A DNA stretch of 64,000 bases from Asticcacaulis sp. ZE23SCel15 (GCF_030505395.1 NZ_CP130044.1:2713001-2777000); one strand, 5' to 3'; positions 9,512-18,775 are shown, numbered from the stretch's first letter. The notes: generated by a model not told the origin, from the sequence alone. Translations and numbers: made by a program.

Positions 9512-9575
9512 GTTATACCCCCGACGCTGGCATTTTGCGCTGCGCAACATGATTAATAAACGGTAAATTCAACCT

Positions 9576-10403
9576 ATGGGCAACTTATCGAAGGTGGTAT
9601 CGCGTCTTAAGGGATTCAATTTATGGTTGCTATTGGGGCCGATTCTGGTTTTTGCGCCTTTGGCTAATGCCGGAACGCGTCAGGGTATTGTGTCGCTGGA
9701 TATGTGTGCTGATCAGTATGCGCTGGCCTTGCTGCCGCAGGATGAGATCGCCGGTTTGTCGTTGCGGGCGCAGCATCCGGACTTGTTTTACCGTCTACGG
9801 GCTGAGGCGTTTCCCCGCCGCCGCGCCAGCCTTGAGACTGTGCTGGCACAGCGGCCGCGTGCGGTGATCAGAACCTGGGGCGGCGATGCGCGTTTGCTGT
9901 CTGGCCTCAAGGCGCATGGGATTGAGATCATTCAAATCAGCGATCCGGCTGACGTTCCGGCGGCACGCGCAGAGCTTTTGCGTGTGGGGGCTCTGCTGAG
10001 GCAGCCTCAGCAAGCTTTGCACGAAGCGCGCCTTATGGATGTTGCTGTGGCGGCGATTTCAAAACAGGGACGAGGACGAGGCGTGCTCTATTACACGCCC
10101 TCCGGCTATACGGCGGGGCCGAAAACCTGGGTAGGGGAATTGCTAAAAACTATGAATTATAAGGTGCAGGCGCAGCAGAATTACTATGCCTATCTGTCGC
10201 CCGAAGCTTTTCTGACCCTGACGCCGGATGTCTATGCTCTTGGTTTTTATGAGGATAAATACGCCATGCGGCGGGTTGCGGGTCGCCATCCGCTGGTGCG
10301 CAAAAAAATAGCCGGACAAGAAACGATCGTACTGCCAAGCCCGGCCATTGCCTGTAATGCGTGGTATAGCGCTCAGGCCATGCAGGAGGGGATGGGGTTA
10401 TGA
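9576..10403 (+). CDS. ABC importer periplasmic binding protein (BtuF/FepB-like)
   Basis: A 275-residue substrate-binding protein of the cluster A (helical backbone) type used for vitamin B12, haem or iron-siderophores. A signal peptide is visible (hydrophobic residues about 16-31 ending in LANA-G). The mature part has IVSLDMCADQYALALL, the usual first strand of BtuF-like proteins, and a conserved PSGYTAGPKTWVGELL region. It begins a three-gene operon (binding protein, permease, ATPase), each overlapping or nearly touching the next. No cobalamin riboswitch is present in the short upstream gap, so the ligand is left open. Confidence 0.88.
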   Translation: MGNLSKVVSRLKGFNLWLLLGPILVFAPLANAGTRQGIVSLDMCADQYALALLPQDEIAGLSLRAQHPDLFYRLRAEAFPRRRASLETVLAQRPRAVIRTWGGDARLLSGLKAHGIEIIQISDPADVPAARAELLRVGALLRQPQQALHEARLMDVAVAAISKQGRGRGVLYYTPSGYTAGPKTWVGELLKTMNYKVQAQQNYYAYLSPEAFLTLTPDVYALGFYEDKYAMRRVAGRHPLVRKKIAGQETIVLPSPAIACNAWYSAQAMQEGMGL

Positions 10404-11389
10404 GAGTTAAGCCTTTATCCCTTGCGGCGGGGCTTTTGATCAGCGGTCTGGTGTTGATGGGCGCGCTGCTTATCGTTGGGGACGTCTCCTTAAGTGGTGC
10501 CGATTACATTGAGGCTATCGTCCATCCTCAGTCCCTAAACGGGGAGATTGTGTGGGGCATCAGGCTGCCGCGCAACTTGTGTGCCTGGGGGGTAGGGGCT
10601 ATGCTGGGGATAGCTGGCGCCGTCATGCAGGGGCTGCTGCGAAATCCATTGGCTGAGCCCGGTATATTGGGGGTGTCTTCTGGCGCTGGACTGGGGGCAT
10701 CTGTGGCTATCGTCTTGGGGGTAGGGCTGGTCCCGTTTGCGGTTGAAGCCAGTGCTTTGCTGGTGTCCCTGATGATGTCGGCGGTGTTGATGGCGTTTGT
10801 GGCCCGGTTTCCGGATCGGCAGGCGCTTATCTTGTTAGGGGTTGGCATATCAAGCCTGTGTGGGGCCTTGATGGCGCTGGTGTTTAATCTGTCGCCGTCA
10901 CCGGTGACGACGACTGAAATTCTGGGCTGGCTAATGGGGTCGGTCGAGAACCGTAGCTGGCAGGATGCGGCTTTGTGCGTGGCAGGCTTGGCCGTTGCGG
11001 TGGGGCTTGTGCCGCGATTGCGCGCGGGCTTAAGGCTGCTGACATTGGGTGAGGAAACGGCCCAGAGCATGGGAGTGAATATCCGGCATGTCACGCTGAT
11101 TGGGGTTATCACCGCGTCTGTGCTGGCCGGTCTTTCGGTCGCTGTGGCGGGTATTATCGGGTTTGTCGGACTGGCGGCACCGCATTTCGTGCGGGCACTG
11201 GGCTTGCGCGATCCTTATGGTGTGATCTGGCCGTCGGGGCTGGCGGGTGGGGTGATGGTGCTGATGGCGGATGGTCTTATCAGGGTTATGCCCGCCAGCG
11301 GCGATATTCGCTTAGGCGTTCTGACATCCCTGATCGGCGCGCCCTTGTTCGCGCTCATAGCGTACAAAAGTGCGAAGTCATGGGCGTAA
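10400..11389 (+). CDS. FecCD/BtuC-family ABC transporter permease
   Basis: A 329-residue permease with about nine to ten hydrophobic segments. The family hallmarks are LPRNLCAWGVGAMLGIAGAVMQGLLRNPLAEPGILGVSSGAGLGA (about residues 55-100, the R-L-P-R and Q-x-x-x-R-N-P-L-A-x-P signature) and the coupling region GFVGLAAPHFVRALGLRD near 252. It forms the membrane channel, as a homodimer, of the importer encoded with its neighbours. The start ATG overlaps the previous stop by 4 bp (ATGA), indicating translational coupling. Confidence 0.93.
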   Translation: MRVKPLSLAAGLLISGLVLMGALLIVGDVSLSGADYIEAIVHPQSLNGEIVWGIRLPRNLCAWGVGAMLGIAGAVMQGLLRNPLAEPGILGVSSGAGLGASVAIVLGVGLVPFAVEASALLVSLMMSAVLMAFVARFPDRQALILLGVGISSLCGALMALVFNLSPSPVTTTEILGWLMGSVENRSWQDAALCVAGLAVAVGLVPRLRAGLRLLTLGEETAQSMGVNIRHVTLIGVITASVLAGLSVAVAGIIGFVGLAAPHFVRALGLRDPYGVIWPSGLAGGVMVLMADGLIRVMPASGDIRLGVLTSLIGAPLFALIAYKSAKSWA

Positions 11390-11393
11390 CAAT

Positions 11394-12152
11394 ATGATCG
11401 ATATACATAATCTTGACATCGATATAGGTCGCGCACGGGTCGTGAGTCAGTTGACAGCCTGCTTTGAGACCGGCCGATTACATGCGATCATTGGCCCTAA
11501 TGGTGCAGGTAAAACCAGTCTGCTTAAGGCGGTTTGTGGGCTTTTGCCCAGCGCTGCCGGTGGCATCAGGCTTGATGGGCACGACCTGACTGCGCTTAGT
11601 TTGCGCGAGCGGGCGCGGCTTATGGCCTATCTGCCGCAGGAGCGTGCCATTGCCTGGGATCTTAAGGCCATAGATATTGTGACGCTCGGCTGTGCGGACT
11701 TGTCGGCAGAAGATAGTCTTAAGCATGCGCAGCAGCAGCTTGAGGTCATGGGGTTGTCGGATAAGGCCGAAACCAGTGTTTTTAGCCTGTCTGGCGGGCA
11801 ACGTGCGCGAGTGCTTCTGGCGCGGTTATTGGCCACGGACGCAAAAATCTATTGCCTTGATGAGCCACTGACGGCGCTTGATCCGGCTTGGCAACGGCGG
11901 GTGCTGGAGGTGTTGAAATCTCGCGCGGCGCAAGGACGCACTATCATTGTGAGTTTGCACGATATCGGATTGGCGGCGCAATTTGCCGATCAGCTATGGG
12001 TGCTCGATCAGGGGCGATTAGTGGCGCACGGTGAACCTGAAGCGGCCCTGTCTGATGAGGTGCTGCGGCAGGTTTTTAATATCACCGGCAACTTCGCGGA
12101 AGGGCGAAACTTGCGGATTGATCCGCAGGCCCTGCCGGAACACAGCGCCTAA
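11394..12152 (+). CDS. ABC transporter ATP-binding protein (FecE/BtuD-like)
   Basis: A 252-residue ABC ATPase. Walker A GPNGAGKTS (about 34-42), Q-loop in AYLPQERAI, signature LSGGQRARV, Walker B IYCLDEPLTALD and the switch histidine in SLHDIGLA are all present, so the enzyme should be active. It powers the BtuF/FecB-like importer encoded just upstream. I use the ATG at 11394, 4 bp after the permease stop. A GTG at 11370 would add eight residues overlapping the permease. The 3' end abuts the convergent lytic transglycosylase with no gap. Confidence 0.93.
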   Translation: MIDIHNLDIDIGRARVVSQLTACFETGRLHAIIGPNGAGKTSLLKAVCGLLPSAAGGIRLDGHDLTALSLRERARLMAYLPQERAIAWDLKAIDIVTLGCADLSAEDSLKHAQQQLEVMGLSDKAETSVFSLSGGQRARVLLARLLATDAKIYCLDEPLTALDPAWQRRVLEVLKSRAAQGRTIIVSLHDIGLAAQFADQLWVLDQGRLVAHGEPEAALSDEVLRQVFNITGNFAEGRNLRIDPQALPEHSA

Positions 12153-14312
12153 TTACTGTTTTTTAAGGTCGAGATAGTTGATCGGGCCTGTAGGCGTTTC
12201 ACCGCTGCCGCTATCGTCCTCAAGCGAGGGAGTATAGGCGATAATCATTCCGCGTTTCAGATCAACCATTGGCCGCAAAACCGCCTGACCGCCATTGAGG
12301 CGGGCGCGATAAACCTGCATGTTTTCCATGACTCGCATCATGTAGTTGCGGGTTTCGGTGAACTGAGCGCACTCGATAAACATGATCGGATCGCCGCCAT
12401 CGCCGCGGGGGTCAGCACATTCCGTGATCCAGCGTGGGGGGCGGTTTGGACCGGCATTGTATCCGGCGGCGGCCATGACGTAGGAGCCGCCGAATTGATC
12501 CACAAGTTCACCCAGATGATAGGCGCCCAGCGTCATATTAAATTCCGGCTCATACAGCTTGGCGTCGGAATAGCTGAGTGACATGCGTCGCGCTACCGCG
12601 CGGGCGGTGGGCGGAATAAGCTGCATCATACCGCGGGCATTGGCATGAGAGCGAACCATCGGATCAAAACCGCTTTCCTGACGGGTAATGGCCAGCACAA
12701 AAGCATTTTCGGGTGCCTTGACATTGGGCACGGCCCGCAACGGATAGGCGCGCTCCGGCAGATAAAAACCACGTTGCATGGACACCCGCGCAATGCGCAT
12801 GGCCGTGTCCTGAGTGTCGTAAGTGCTGGCCAGATCGACCAGCAGGGCCTGCTCTTCGGCATTGGGCAATACGTCGTCCAGCGCCAGCACCATGCCCCGG
12901 AACAGGTCGCGTTCACCCATCGAGCCGAGGATGCGCGCGGCTTTGGTCATGTCGCGATTGTTAAATCGGTCACGATCGGCGGTGGTCGGCACGGGGTCCT
13001 TGGCCAGGACAATGTGGGCGTGCCCTGCTTTTTCGGCGGCTAACTGGCCATAGAAACTATAGATATACTGGCCACCCTCCTGATAGTTCAGTTGCGCATT
13101 GGCGGCATCGCCTGCGGCTTCATAGGCACGCCCCAGCCAGTAGTGGGCGCGGCCCTGAGTAATGGGGGATGTGCCTGCCCCTTCGAGCGATTGAAAATGG
13201 GCGATGGCGCGGGCGGGGTCACTGAGCTTGGTCAGGGCCATCCACCCGGCAAAAAATTCGGCCTCAGCTTTTTTCTCGCCGTTAGGAAAACCGCCATTAT
13301 TCATGGCGTTATAGGCTGCCCGATAATCCTTAGCTTTAAGGGCTTCCCGGAAATAACTCAGGCGCTCAACCCACAGATTGTTGATGGCCGCATCATTTTG
13401 CGGGGCGGCTGGAAATTGCGTTAGCAGCGGAAAACCGAGCGGCTCCAGATCCTTTTTGCGCAGGAAACGCGCCCGCTCATAGGCCAGAACACTATTGTTG
13501 GGCGAAGCGGCTAACGCGGCCTCCCATTTCTGGGTGGCATCGGCCGTGCCCGCCCGCAGCGCAAAGGCGGCCTGCGCCACCGCCCGGTCGCGGTCGCCGA
13601 CATAATCCAGCATGGCGCGCGAAGCCGGACCCTGCGGCCCCAGAAGCAGGCTGTTCAGACGGGCGACATGATCTTCTTGCGTCAGATATTTGCCGAACAG
13701 TCCGTAAAAGCGCTGCTGATCCAAAGCCTCGAAACTTTGGTCCCGCCACCAGAAACGGGCCGTAGCGCGGGCGTCTTCGGTCTTGCCCAATTGGTCATAG
13801 GCCAGAATCAGCGCAATGGCGCCGTCAACACTGAGCGGCGGGGCACCATTAAACCAGTCGATGACCTGCTGAGGGCTTAAGCCTGATGTGGCGATCAACT
13901 TTTCTGCGGCCAGCACCCGACGCGATTCGCGCGGCCAGCCGATAAGATCACGACGCGCCGCATCTAACGTGGCAAAGCCGTAAATTGACGCCCCTTCGTT
14001 GTCGAGGATGTTCCACAACACGATCTTGCGCGCCACCGGATCGTTCAGGCCGCTGCGCAGCGATTCGGCTAAGGAAAAATTACCGGATTTTACGGCCCGA
14101 AGCGCCGATTGCAGGGTTTCCATTTCAGCCTGCGGTAAGGCGGCGGCCTGATAGGGGCGGGCGGTTGAGGTTGATTTGGTTGGCGCGGGTGTGTTCTGGG
14201 TGGCTTCGATTGCAAACGCAGCCCCGGCCCCGACAGCCAGCACCCCGGCGACACTGGCTACCCACTTAGACATGCCGGTTTTAAGGACAGTTTTCAGGGG
14301 GCGTATCGTCAT
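12153..14312 (-). CDS. Soluble lytic murein transglycosylase (Slt70-like)
   Basis: A 719-residue periplasmic enzyme that cleaves peptidoglycan non-hydrolytically to 1,6-anhydro-muropeptides. A basic N-terminus and hydrophobic segment (about 17-34, ending AAFA) act as export signal. A long alpha-helical superhelix (about 80-530, TPR-like) follows. The C-terminal SLT domain has the catalytic glutamate in AITRQESGFDP (near residue 548), then ARGMMQLIPPTA and AAGYNAGPNRPPRW. The domain order matches Slt70 with a longer C-terminal tail. It is convergent with the ABC operon and divergent from dapA. Confidence 0.93.
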   Translation of the reverse strand: MTIRPLKTVLKTGMSKWVASVAGVLAVGAGAAFAIEATQNTPAPTKSTSTARPYQAAALPQAEMETLQSALRAVKSGNFSLAESLRSGLNDPVARKIVLWNILDNEGASIYGFATLDAARRDLIGWPRESRRVLAAEKLIATSGLSPQQVIDWFNGAPPLSVDGAIALILAYDQLGKTEDARATARFWWRDQSFEALDQQRFYGLFGKYLTQEDHVARLNSLLLGPQGPASRAMLDYVGDRDRAVAQAAFALRAGTADATQKWEAALAASPNNSVLAYERARFLRKKDLEPLGFPLLTQFPAAPQNDAAINNLWVERLSYFREALKAKDYRAAYNAMNNGGFPNGEKKAEAEFFAGWMALTKLSDPARAIAHFQSLEGAGTSPITQGRAHYWLGRAYEAAGDAANAQLNYQEGGQYIYSFYGQLAAEKAGHAHIVLAKDPVPTTADRDRFNNRDMTKAARILGSMGERDLFRGMVLALDDVLPNAEEQALLVDLASTYDTQDTAMRIARVSMQRGFYLPERAYPLRAVPNVKAPENAFVLAITRQESGFDPMVRSHANARGMMQLIPPTARAVARRMSLSYSDAKLYEPEFNMTLGAYHLGELVDQFGGSYVMAAAGYNAGPNRPPRWITECADPRGDGGDPIMFIECAQFTETRNYMMRVMENMQVYRARLNGGQAVLRPMVDLKRGMIIAYTPSLEDDSGSGETPTGPINYLDLKKQ

Positions 14313-14486
14313 GGTGTTTCGCTCTCAAAGTCTGTTAACAGGGTGGCTATCGAAGCGCTAAGCGCCATCATGGCCCATATTTTTCCATATTGAAACATGG
14401 AATTCTTTAAACAAATTCCCAACTAATCATTGCGGCCTGCGCTTTGTGGTCTTAAGGAATTGCGCAAGTGTTTTACTCAGGATTTT

Positions 14487-15383
14487 ATGTCGATGACCCG
14501 CAGTTCCGTTCCGCTTTTTCATGGTGTGATTACAGCCCTGATTACGCCGTTCAAAGACGGTGAGGTGGATTATGCGGCCTTTGAAGCTCTGGTTGAGCAC
14601 CAGATAAAGTCTGGCGTTCATGGTCTGGTGCCCGTGGGGACGACGGGGGAAACTTCGACCCTCACCATGGCTGAGCATAAATCCATCGTCGAACTTTGTG
14701 TCAAAACGGCAGCCGGTCGCGTGAAAGTGATCGCAGGCGCGGGCTCAAACTCGACGGCTGAAGCGCTGGAACTGACGCAACATGCCAAGGCGGTGGGGGC
14801 GGATGCCGCCCTTGTGGTGGCACCCTATTACAATAAGCCGTCTCAGGAAGGCATGTACCAGCACTATAAGCACCTGAACGACAATGTGCAGATTCCGGTG
14901 ATGATGTATAATGTCCCTGGCCGCACGGTGGTGGATTTGTCGAACGCCACGGTGGCGCGTTTGGCCCAATTGCCCAACATCGTCGGCATCAAGGACGCGA
15001 CCGGTGATCTGGCGCGCGCCAGCATGATGCGCCTTGAGGTACCCGAAGATTTCGCCCTGATTTCCGGTGATGATCCCACGCTTTTGGGTTACATGGCCCA
15101 CGGCGGTCATGGGGTGATTTCGGTGACGTCTAATGTCGCGCCCGCTCAAATGGTTGAGCTTTATAAGGCAGCGGCTGCCGGTGATTTTGCAACTGCGCGC
15201 GCCATTCAGGATAAGCTGATCAATCTGCATAAGGCTCTGTTTTACGATGCCTCACCTTCACCGACCAAGTATGCCTTAAGCCGTTTGGGACAGTGCACGG
15301 ACGAGGTGCGGCTGCCGATAACCGCATGTGCGGCTGATGTGCGTCCGAAGGTTGATGAGGCCATGAGGCTGGCGGGGCTGTAA
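14487..15383 (+). CDS. dapA: 4-hydroxy-tetrahydrodipicolinate synthase
   Basis: A 298-residue class I aldolase of lysine and meso-diaminopimelate synthesis that condenses pyruvate with aspartate semialdehyde. The TIM-barrel motifs are clear: [25 protein letters not shown] (about residues 50-58), catalytic tyrosine in MYNVPGRT, Schiff-base lysine in VGIKDATGD (near 168), and LISGDDPT. The ATG at 14487 follows CAGGA by four bases; a second ATG two codons later is possible. Upstream in-frame codons from a TTG at 14430 do not resemble the family. smpB follows after one base. Confidence 0.96.
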   Translation: MSMTRSSVPLFHGVITALITPFKDGEVDYAAFEALVEHQIKSGVHGLVPVGTTGETSTLTMAEHKSIVELCVKTAAGRVKVIAGAGSNSTAEALELTQHAKAVGADAALVVAPYYNKPSQEGMYQHYKHLNDNVQIPVMMYNVPGRTVVDLSNATVARLAQLPNIVGIKDATGDLARASMMRLEVPEDFALISGDDPTLLGYMAHGGHGVISVTSNVAPAQMVELYKAAAAGDFATARAIQDKLINLHKALFYDASPSPTKYALSRLGQCTDEVRLPITACAADVRPKVDEAMRLAGL

Positions 15384-15384
15384 T

Positions 15385-15852
15385 ATGGCCGAACCCACCA
15401 ACTACAAAGTCATTGCTGAAAATCGCCGCGCCCGGTTTGATTACTTCCTCGAAGAAACCTTTGAGGCCGGCATCGTGCTGACCGGCACAGAGGTCAAGTC
15501 GCTGCGCAATGGCCGGGCCAATATCACGGAATCTTACGCCGGTGTCGAAGGCGCGGATATCGCCCTGATCAATGCCGATATCCCGCCTTATGCGCAGGCC
15601 AATCGCTTTAACCACGAGCCGCGCCGTATCCGCAAACTGCTGTTGCACCGTAAGCAGATCGACCGGCTGATGGGGGCCGTGCAGCGTGAAGGCCTGACCA
15701 TCGTGCCGGTTAAACTCTATTTCAATGAAAAGGGCTTTGCCAAGCTTCAGATCGCCTTGGCCAAGGGCAAGAAAAATCACGACAAACGCGAAGCTGTGGC
15801 CGAGCGTGACTGGCAGCGCGATAAGGCGCGGCTAATGCGCGATCGGGGCTGA
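15385..15852 (+). CDS. smpB: SsrA-binding protein SmpB
   Basis: A 155-residue small basic protein that binds tmRNA and delivers it to stalled ribosomes. Family features are [20 protein letters not shown] near the N-terminus, GTEVKSLR, the [23 protein letters not shown] segment (about 113-135), and a basic C-terminal tail ([15 protein letters not shown]) that inserts in the mRNA channel. Length is normal. It is in an operon with dapA and converges on the NYN-domain gene 10 bp away. Confidence 0.96.
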   Translation: MAEPTNYKVIAENRRARFDYFLEETFEAGIVLTGTEVKSLRNGRANITESYAGVEGADIALINADIPPYAQANRFNHEPRRIRKLLLHRKQIDRLMGAVQREGLTIVPVKLYFNEKGFAKLQIALAKGKKNHDKREAVAERDWQRDKARLMRDRG

Positions 15853-15862
15853 TCAGGCCGGA

Positions 15863-16447
15863 TTACAGGTCTTCGTCATCGAACTGATCGGCAAATTTCG
15901 GCGCGTTCTGCTGAGCCTGACGCGGACGGCCCACGACGCTGGCCAGATCGGCCAAATCGACAAACGTATCAGCCTGACGGCGCAGTTCATCCGAGGTCAT
16001 AGGCGGCTGAGACTTGACGGTTGACACCACCGTCACGCGGCAGCCTTTGCGCTGAACGCTTTCGATCAGGCGGCGGAAGTCGCCATCGCCCGAAAACAGC
16101 ACCAGATGGTCGGCATGTTCGGCCATTTCCATCATATCGCAGGCGATCTCAATATCCATATCCCCGCGCCAGCGCTTACGTCCCTGCGAGTCGGTATATT
16201 CCTTGGCCGTTTTGGTAATCAGCGCAAAACCGTTGTAGTCGAGCCAGTCCACCAGTGGGCGGATCGGTGAATAGTCATCGCCTTCGACCAGAGCGGTATA
16301 ATAATAGGCGCGGATCAGGATTCCGCGCTTACGGAATTCATCCAGCAGCTTGCGGTAATCGATGTCGAAGTTTAAAGCCTTGGCCGCCGAATAAAGGTTG
16401 GCGCCGTCGATAAACAGAGCGATTTTGTCAGTGGGATAAAAACTCAT
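15863..16447 (-). CDS. NYN domain (PIN-like, LabA/DUF88) protein
   Basis: A 194-residue NYN-domain protein. Acidic PIN-like active-site positions are visible as FIDGANLY (D near 14), a DMDIEIACDMM segment (near 95) and LVLFSGDGDFRRLIESV (near 115). Such proteins are Mg-dependent ribonucleases or regulatory relatives such as LabA. The acidic, low-complexity C-terminus (about 165-194) is outside the domain. Convergence with smpB is suggestive for RNA quality control but may be chance. Function on a specific RNA is not known. Confidence 0.88.
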   Translation of the reverse strand: MSFYPTDKIALFIDGANLYSAAKALNFDIDYRKLLDEFRKRGILIRAYYYTALVEGDDYSPIRPLVDWLDYNGFALITKTAKEYTDSQGRKRWRGDMDIEIACDMMEMAEHADHLVLFSGDGDFRRLIESVQRKGCRVTVVSTVKSQPPMTSDELRRQADTFVDLADLASVVGRPRQAQQNAPKFADQFDDEDL

Positions 16448-16480
16448 GGCAATGGCTTTCTAAAAATAGGGCAGTCGGTA

Positions 16481-17002
16481 ATGGAGGACGGTAAAATCTA
16501 TATTGCATATGGGGCTAATCTACCCGGCCGTCACAGGAATCCTTCGCAGGATTTAGCCTATGTTGTCAAGAGATTGCGCGCATTAAGCGTCAATGTTGAG
16601 CGCACATCTAAGCTTTGGCGATCAAAAGCGTGGCCCAATCCTGATGATCCGCCATTTCATAACGCTGTTTTTCGAGTATCCACCGACCACTTACCCTATG
16701 ATTTATTGCAAATTTTGCATCAGTTAGAAGTTGAAGCAGGGCGTATTCGTAATCTTAATCTTAGTGGCATGAAAAACACACCGCGTGTACTTGATCTTGA
16801 TCTTATCGCTTATGGTGATGAGGTCGTTAGCGAAGACGGCGGCATGCAGTTGCCGCATCCGCGGGCTCATGAGCGGGGATTTGTCATGGGGCCGTTGGCT
16901 GAGATTGATCCGGACTGGATGCATCCGGTTCTTAAGCGGACCGCGCGCGAGCTGGCCGCCAAGGTTACGGTCGGCGCGGACGCTTACCCTTTGGCGGGCT
17001 GA
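16481..17002 (+). CDS. folK: HPPK, 6-hydroxymethyl-dihydropterin pyrophosphokinase
   Basis: A 173-residue enzyme of folate synthesis that transfers pyrophosphate from ATP to hydroxymethyl-dihydropterin. Seen are IAYGANLPG at the start, FHNAVFRVST, the metal/ATP signature RVLDLDLIAYG (about 105-115) and LPHPRAHERGFVMGPLAEIDP. The gene is compositionally split: bases 16490 to about 16840 are AT-rich with codons such as CTT, ATT and TTA, while the 3' end returns to the local GC-rich pattern. It is divergent from the NYN gene and its last 19 bp overlap the convergent EamA gene. Confidence 0.92.
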   Translation: MEDGKIYIAYGANLPGRHRNPSQDLAYVVKRLRALSVNVERTSKLWRSKAWPNPDDPPFHNAVFRVSTDHLPYDLLQILHQLEVEAGRIRNLNLSGMKNTPRVLDLDLIAYGDEVVSEDGGMQLPHPRAHERGFVMGPLAEIDPDWMHPVLKRTARELAAKVTVGADAYPLAG

Positions 17003-17940
17003 GGTTTGCGCTGATCCAGCCAGCTATAGAGCGCCACGCCTAACAGCACCAAAATCGTACCGGCAATGTCAGACGGGGTTATGGTCTCGCGCAGGATTAG
17101 CCCGCTTAATATAAGCGTGATGACGGGGTTGATGAAGCCAATCACCGCATTAGCCTGCGCCGAAATGCGCGACAGGGCAAAATTGATCAGATAGCTGGGC
17201 AGGACGGTAGCCCCGATGGCCAACCCCAGGCACAGCCACAACAGAGGCGCGGATAACGCAATGTCCGATACCTTATGGGTCACTCCGAAGTGAATAAAGG
17301 ATGCCATCGCTGCCCCCGTCATCGCCCATGAGGTGAACAGAGAGGGGCCCATTTTTTTGATCACCGGCTTGGCCAGCAACAGATAAAGCGCAAACGCGAC
17401 CGACGAGGCGGTGACCCATAAGGCCCCGGCGGTGATATTACCGCCTTTGGTATGCATATCGGTTATGAACACCAGACCCAGACCGGCGTAGGAAATGGCG
17501 AAGGCAGATAACGCCCACGGTTTAATCTTGTGGCCGAAAAACAATGCGCCCAGTAAAATGACAAACAAAGGGTAGGTGAACAGGATCAACCGCTCAAACT
17601 GTGGCGTCAGGTGCACCAGCCCCTCAAAATCCGTATAGCTGGCAAACCAGTAGCCCAGTACGCCAACAGCGATTGCCTGCAAATAGGTTTTGCGCGGAAT
17701 GTCGATAGTGGCCCGGTGCTTCCACCAGGTGATTAGTCCCACCAGCAGGAAAAAGGGTGTGGCCATCAGTAGGCGCAGGGCTAACAGGGTTGTGGCATCG
17801 ACATCATAGTCATAGGCCAGTTTGATATAGATTCCCTTGGTGGCGAACAGAAATGAGCCCAGCAGCGCCAGCCCGTAGCCGCCCCATACTATGAATGGGG
17901 TTTGGTTTTCTGAACTATTGGTGGGGATTGTCTCTGACAT
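16984..17940 (-). CDS. EamA/DMT-superfamily transporter
   Basis: A 318-residue inner-membrane protein with ten hydrophobic segments arranged as two EamA repeats (about 15-150 and 165-305). Typical repeat features are SFLFATKGIYIKLAYDYDVDA in the first half and FINPVITLILSGLILRETITPSDIAG in the second. Members export amino acids, metabolites or nucleobases; the substrate cannot be told. The first about 15 residues are a polar extension. The gene overlaps the folK 3' end. Confidence 0.88.
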   Translation of the reverse strand: MSETIPTNSSENQTPFIVWGGYGLALLGSFLFATKGIYIKLAYDYDVDATTLLALRLLMATPFFLLVGLITWWKHRATIDIPRKTYLQAIAVGVLGYWFASYTDFEGLVHLTPQFERLILFTYPLFVILLGALFFGHKIKPWALSAFAISYAGLGLVFITDMHTKGGNITAGALWVTASSVAFALYLLLAKPVIKKMGPSLFTSWAMTGAAMASFIHFGVTHKVSDIALSAPLLWLCLGLAIGATVLPSYLINFALSRISAQANAVIGFINPVITLILSGLILRETITPSDIAGTILVLLGVALYSWLDQRKPQPAKG

Positions 17941-18359
17941 GGTGAGGGCCTGATACTGCGGGCCCTGATATCATGTAAATAGGCAGCACCCTGATGACGT
18001 AAGGTGCCGGTAATTTCAGGCACCTGTTTTGAAGCGACGCGCGCGGCGCGCAAGCTTAAGCGCCCAGAGCGGCTTTTCAGTTTTCTCGACGGTCTTGCGG
18101 TCCCGGCGTGCATCAACAGCGACCGGACGTGGCGTCGTGGGTGCGAGTGTGTTCAGGCGATTGGCAAGGTGCGTAATCATGGCGGCGGCTATACAGGGGT
18201 ATGGTTTCTAATGCAACATGGCTTGCGGCCTCCAAAGAATTTATACGCAGCCGGTTGTGTTTTTGAACCAACAGCGCTAAACAGCGCGGTTCAACCGTTA
18301 CATATACGCTATTGTGGCAGGACTGCCCTTAATAAGCGCATATAGAATTTGAGGATTTT
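17941..18359. other. 419-bp interval between the EamA gene and rpoZ
   Basis: The interval holds one possible small minus-strand reading frame (18016-18180) and, near rpoZ, an inverted repeat TTGAACC (18263-18269) / GGTTCAA (18288-18294). Between its arms ACAGCGC occurs twice, which can also fold as GCGC-TAAACA-GCGC. No RNA gene is recognised. The rpoZ promoter presumably lies between the repeat and 18360. Confidence 0.5.
18016..18180 (-). CDS. Possible 54-residue basic protein
   Basis: A short frame from ATG 18178-18180 to TGA 18016-18018. It encodes a strongly basic protein ending in KPLWALKLARRARRFKTGA, rich in Arg and Lys with no hydrophobic segment. Third-position GC is similar to neighbouring genes, which supports coding, but no convincing ribosome site precedes the ATG (only GCCGCC). 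I do not recognise a family. It could be a conserved small Caulobacterales protein or chance. Confidence 0.4.
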   Translation of the reverse strand: MITHLANRLNTLAPTTPRPVAVDARRDRKTVEKTEKPLWALKLARRARRFKTGA

Positions 18360-18719
18360 ATGGCTCGCGTCACTGTCGAAGATTGCATCGAAAAGGTCGA
18401 TAACCGCTTCAATCTGGTTCTTTTGGCCGCTCATCGTGCCCGTGCCATTTCGTCGGGTTCGGCAATCCTGCTGGATCGCGATAATGACAAGAACCCGGTC
18501 GTGGCCCTGCGCGAAATCGCCGACGAGGTTCTGCAACCTGAAACCCTGACCGAAAGCCTGATCGCCAGCCTGCAACGCGTCGATGAACGCACTGAAGCTG
18601 AGGAAGAGGCCGAAACTCTGGCTCTGCTGGCTGATCCGCAGCACATGCAGATGTCGGAAAGCGAACTGATCCGTGCGCTTCAATCTGATCGCGACGGTGG
18701 TCAGGAAGAGCGCTACTAA
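18360..18719 (+). CDS. rpoZ: DNA-directed RNA polymerase omega subunit
   Basis: A 119-residue omega subunit that helps fold and assemble beta-prime. The conserved core is at the N-terminus: [28 protein letters not shown] (first 28 residues), then [15 protein letters not shown]. The acidic C-terminal tail is typical of alphaproteobacterial omega. The start follows GAGG by six bases. A hairpin terminator is found 28 bp after the stop. rpoZ upstream of rsh/spoT is a widely conserved neighbourhood. Confidence 0.95.
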   Translation: MARVTVEDCIEKVDNRFNLVLLAAHRARAISSGSAILLDRDNDKNPVVALREIADEVLQPETLTESLIASLQRVDERTEAEEEAETLALLADPQHMQMSESELIRALQSDRDGGQEERY

Positions 18720-18746
18720 CTATTTGCGTCCTTTTCAGACGAACAT

Positions 18747-18775
18747 AGCCGCACCCGAAAGGGGGCGGCTTTTTC
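18747..18775 (+). terminator. Rho-independent terminator after rpoZ
   Basis: AGCCGCACCC and GGGGGCGGCT pair (one mismatch) around a GAAA loop, followed by TTTT. It separates rpoZ transcription from spoT. Confidence 0.8.

Noticed and set aside
9512-9575. Cobalamin riboswitch before the BtuF-like importer
   Set aside because: The 64-bp gap is too short and lacks the B12 box.
14399-14419. GGAATT / AATTCC inverted repeat upstream of dapA
   Set aside because: Only six bases per arm in an AT-rich stretch; expected by chance at this length.
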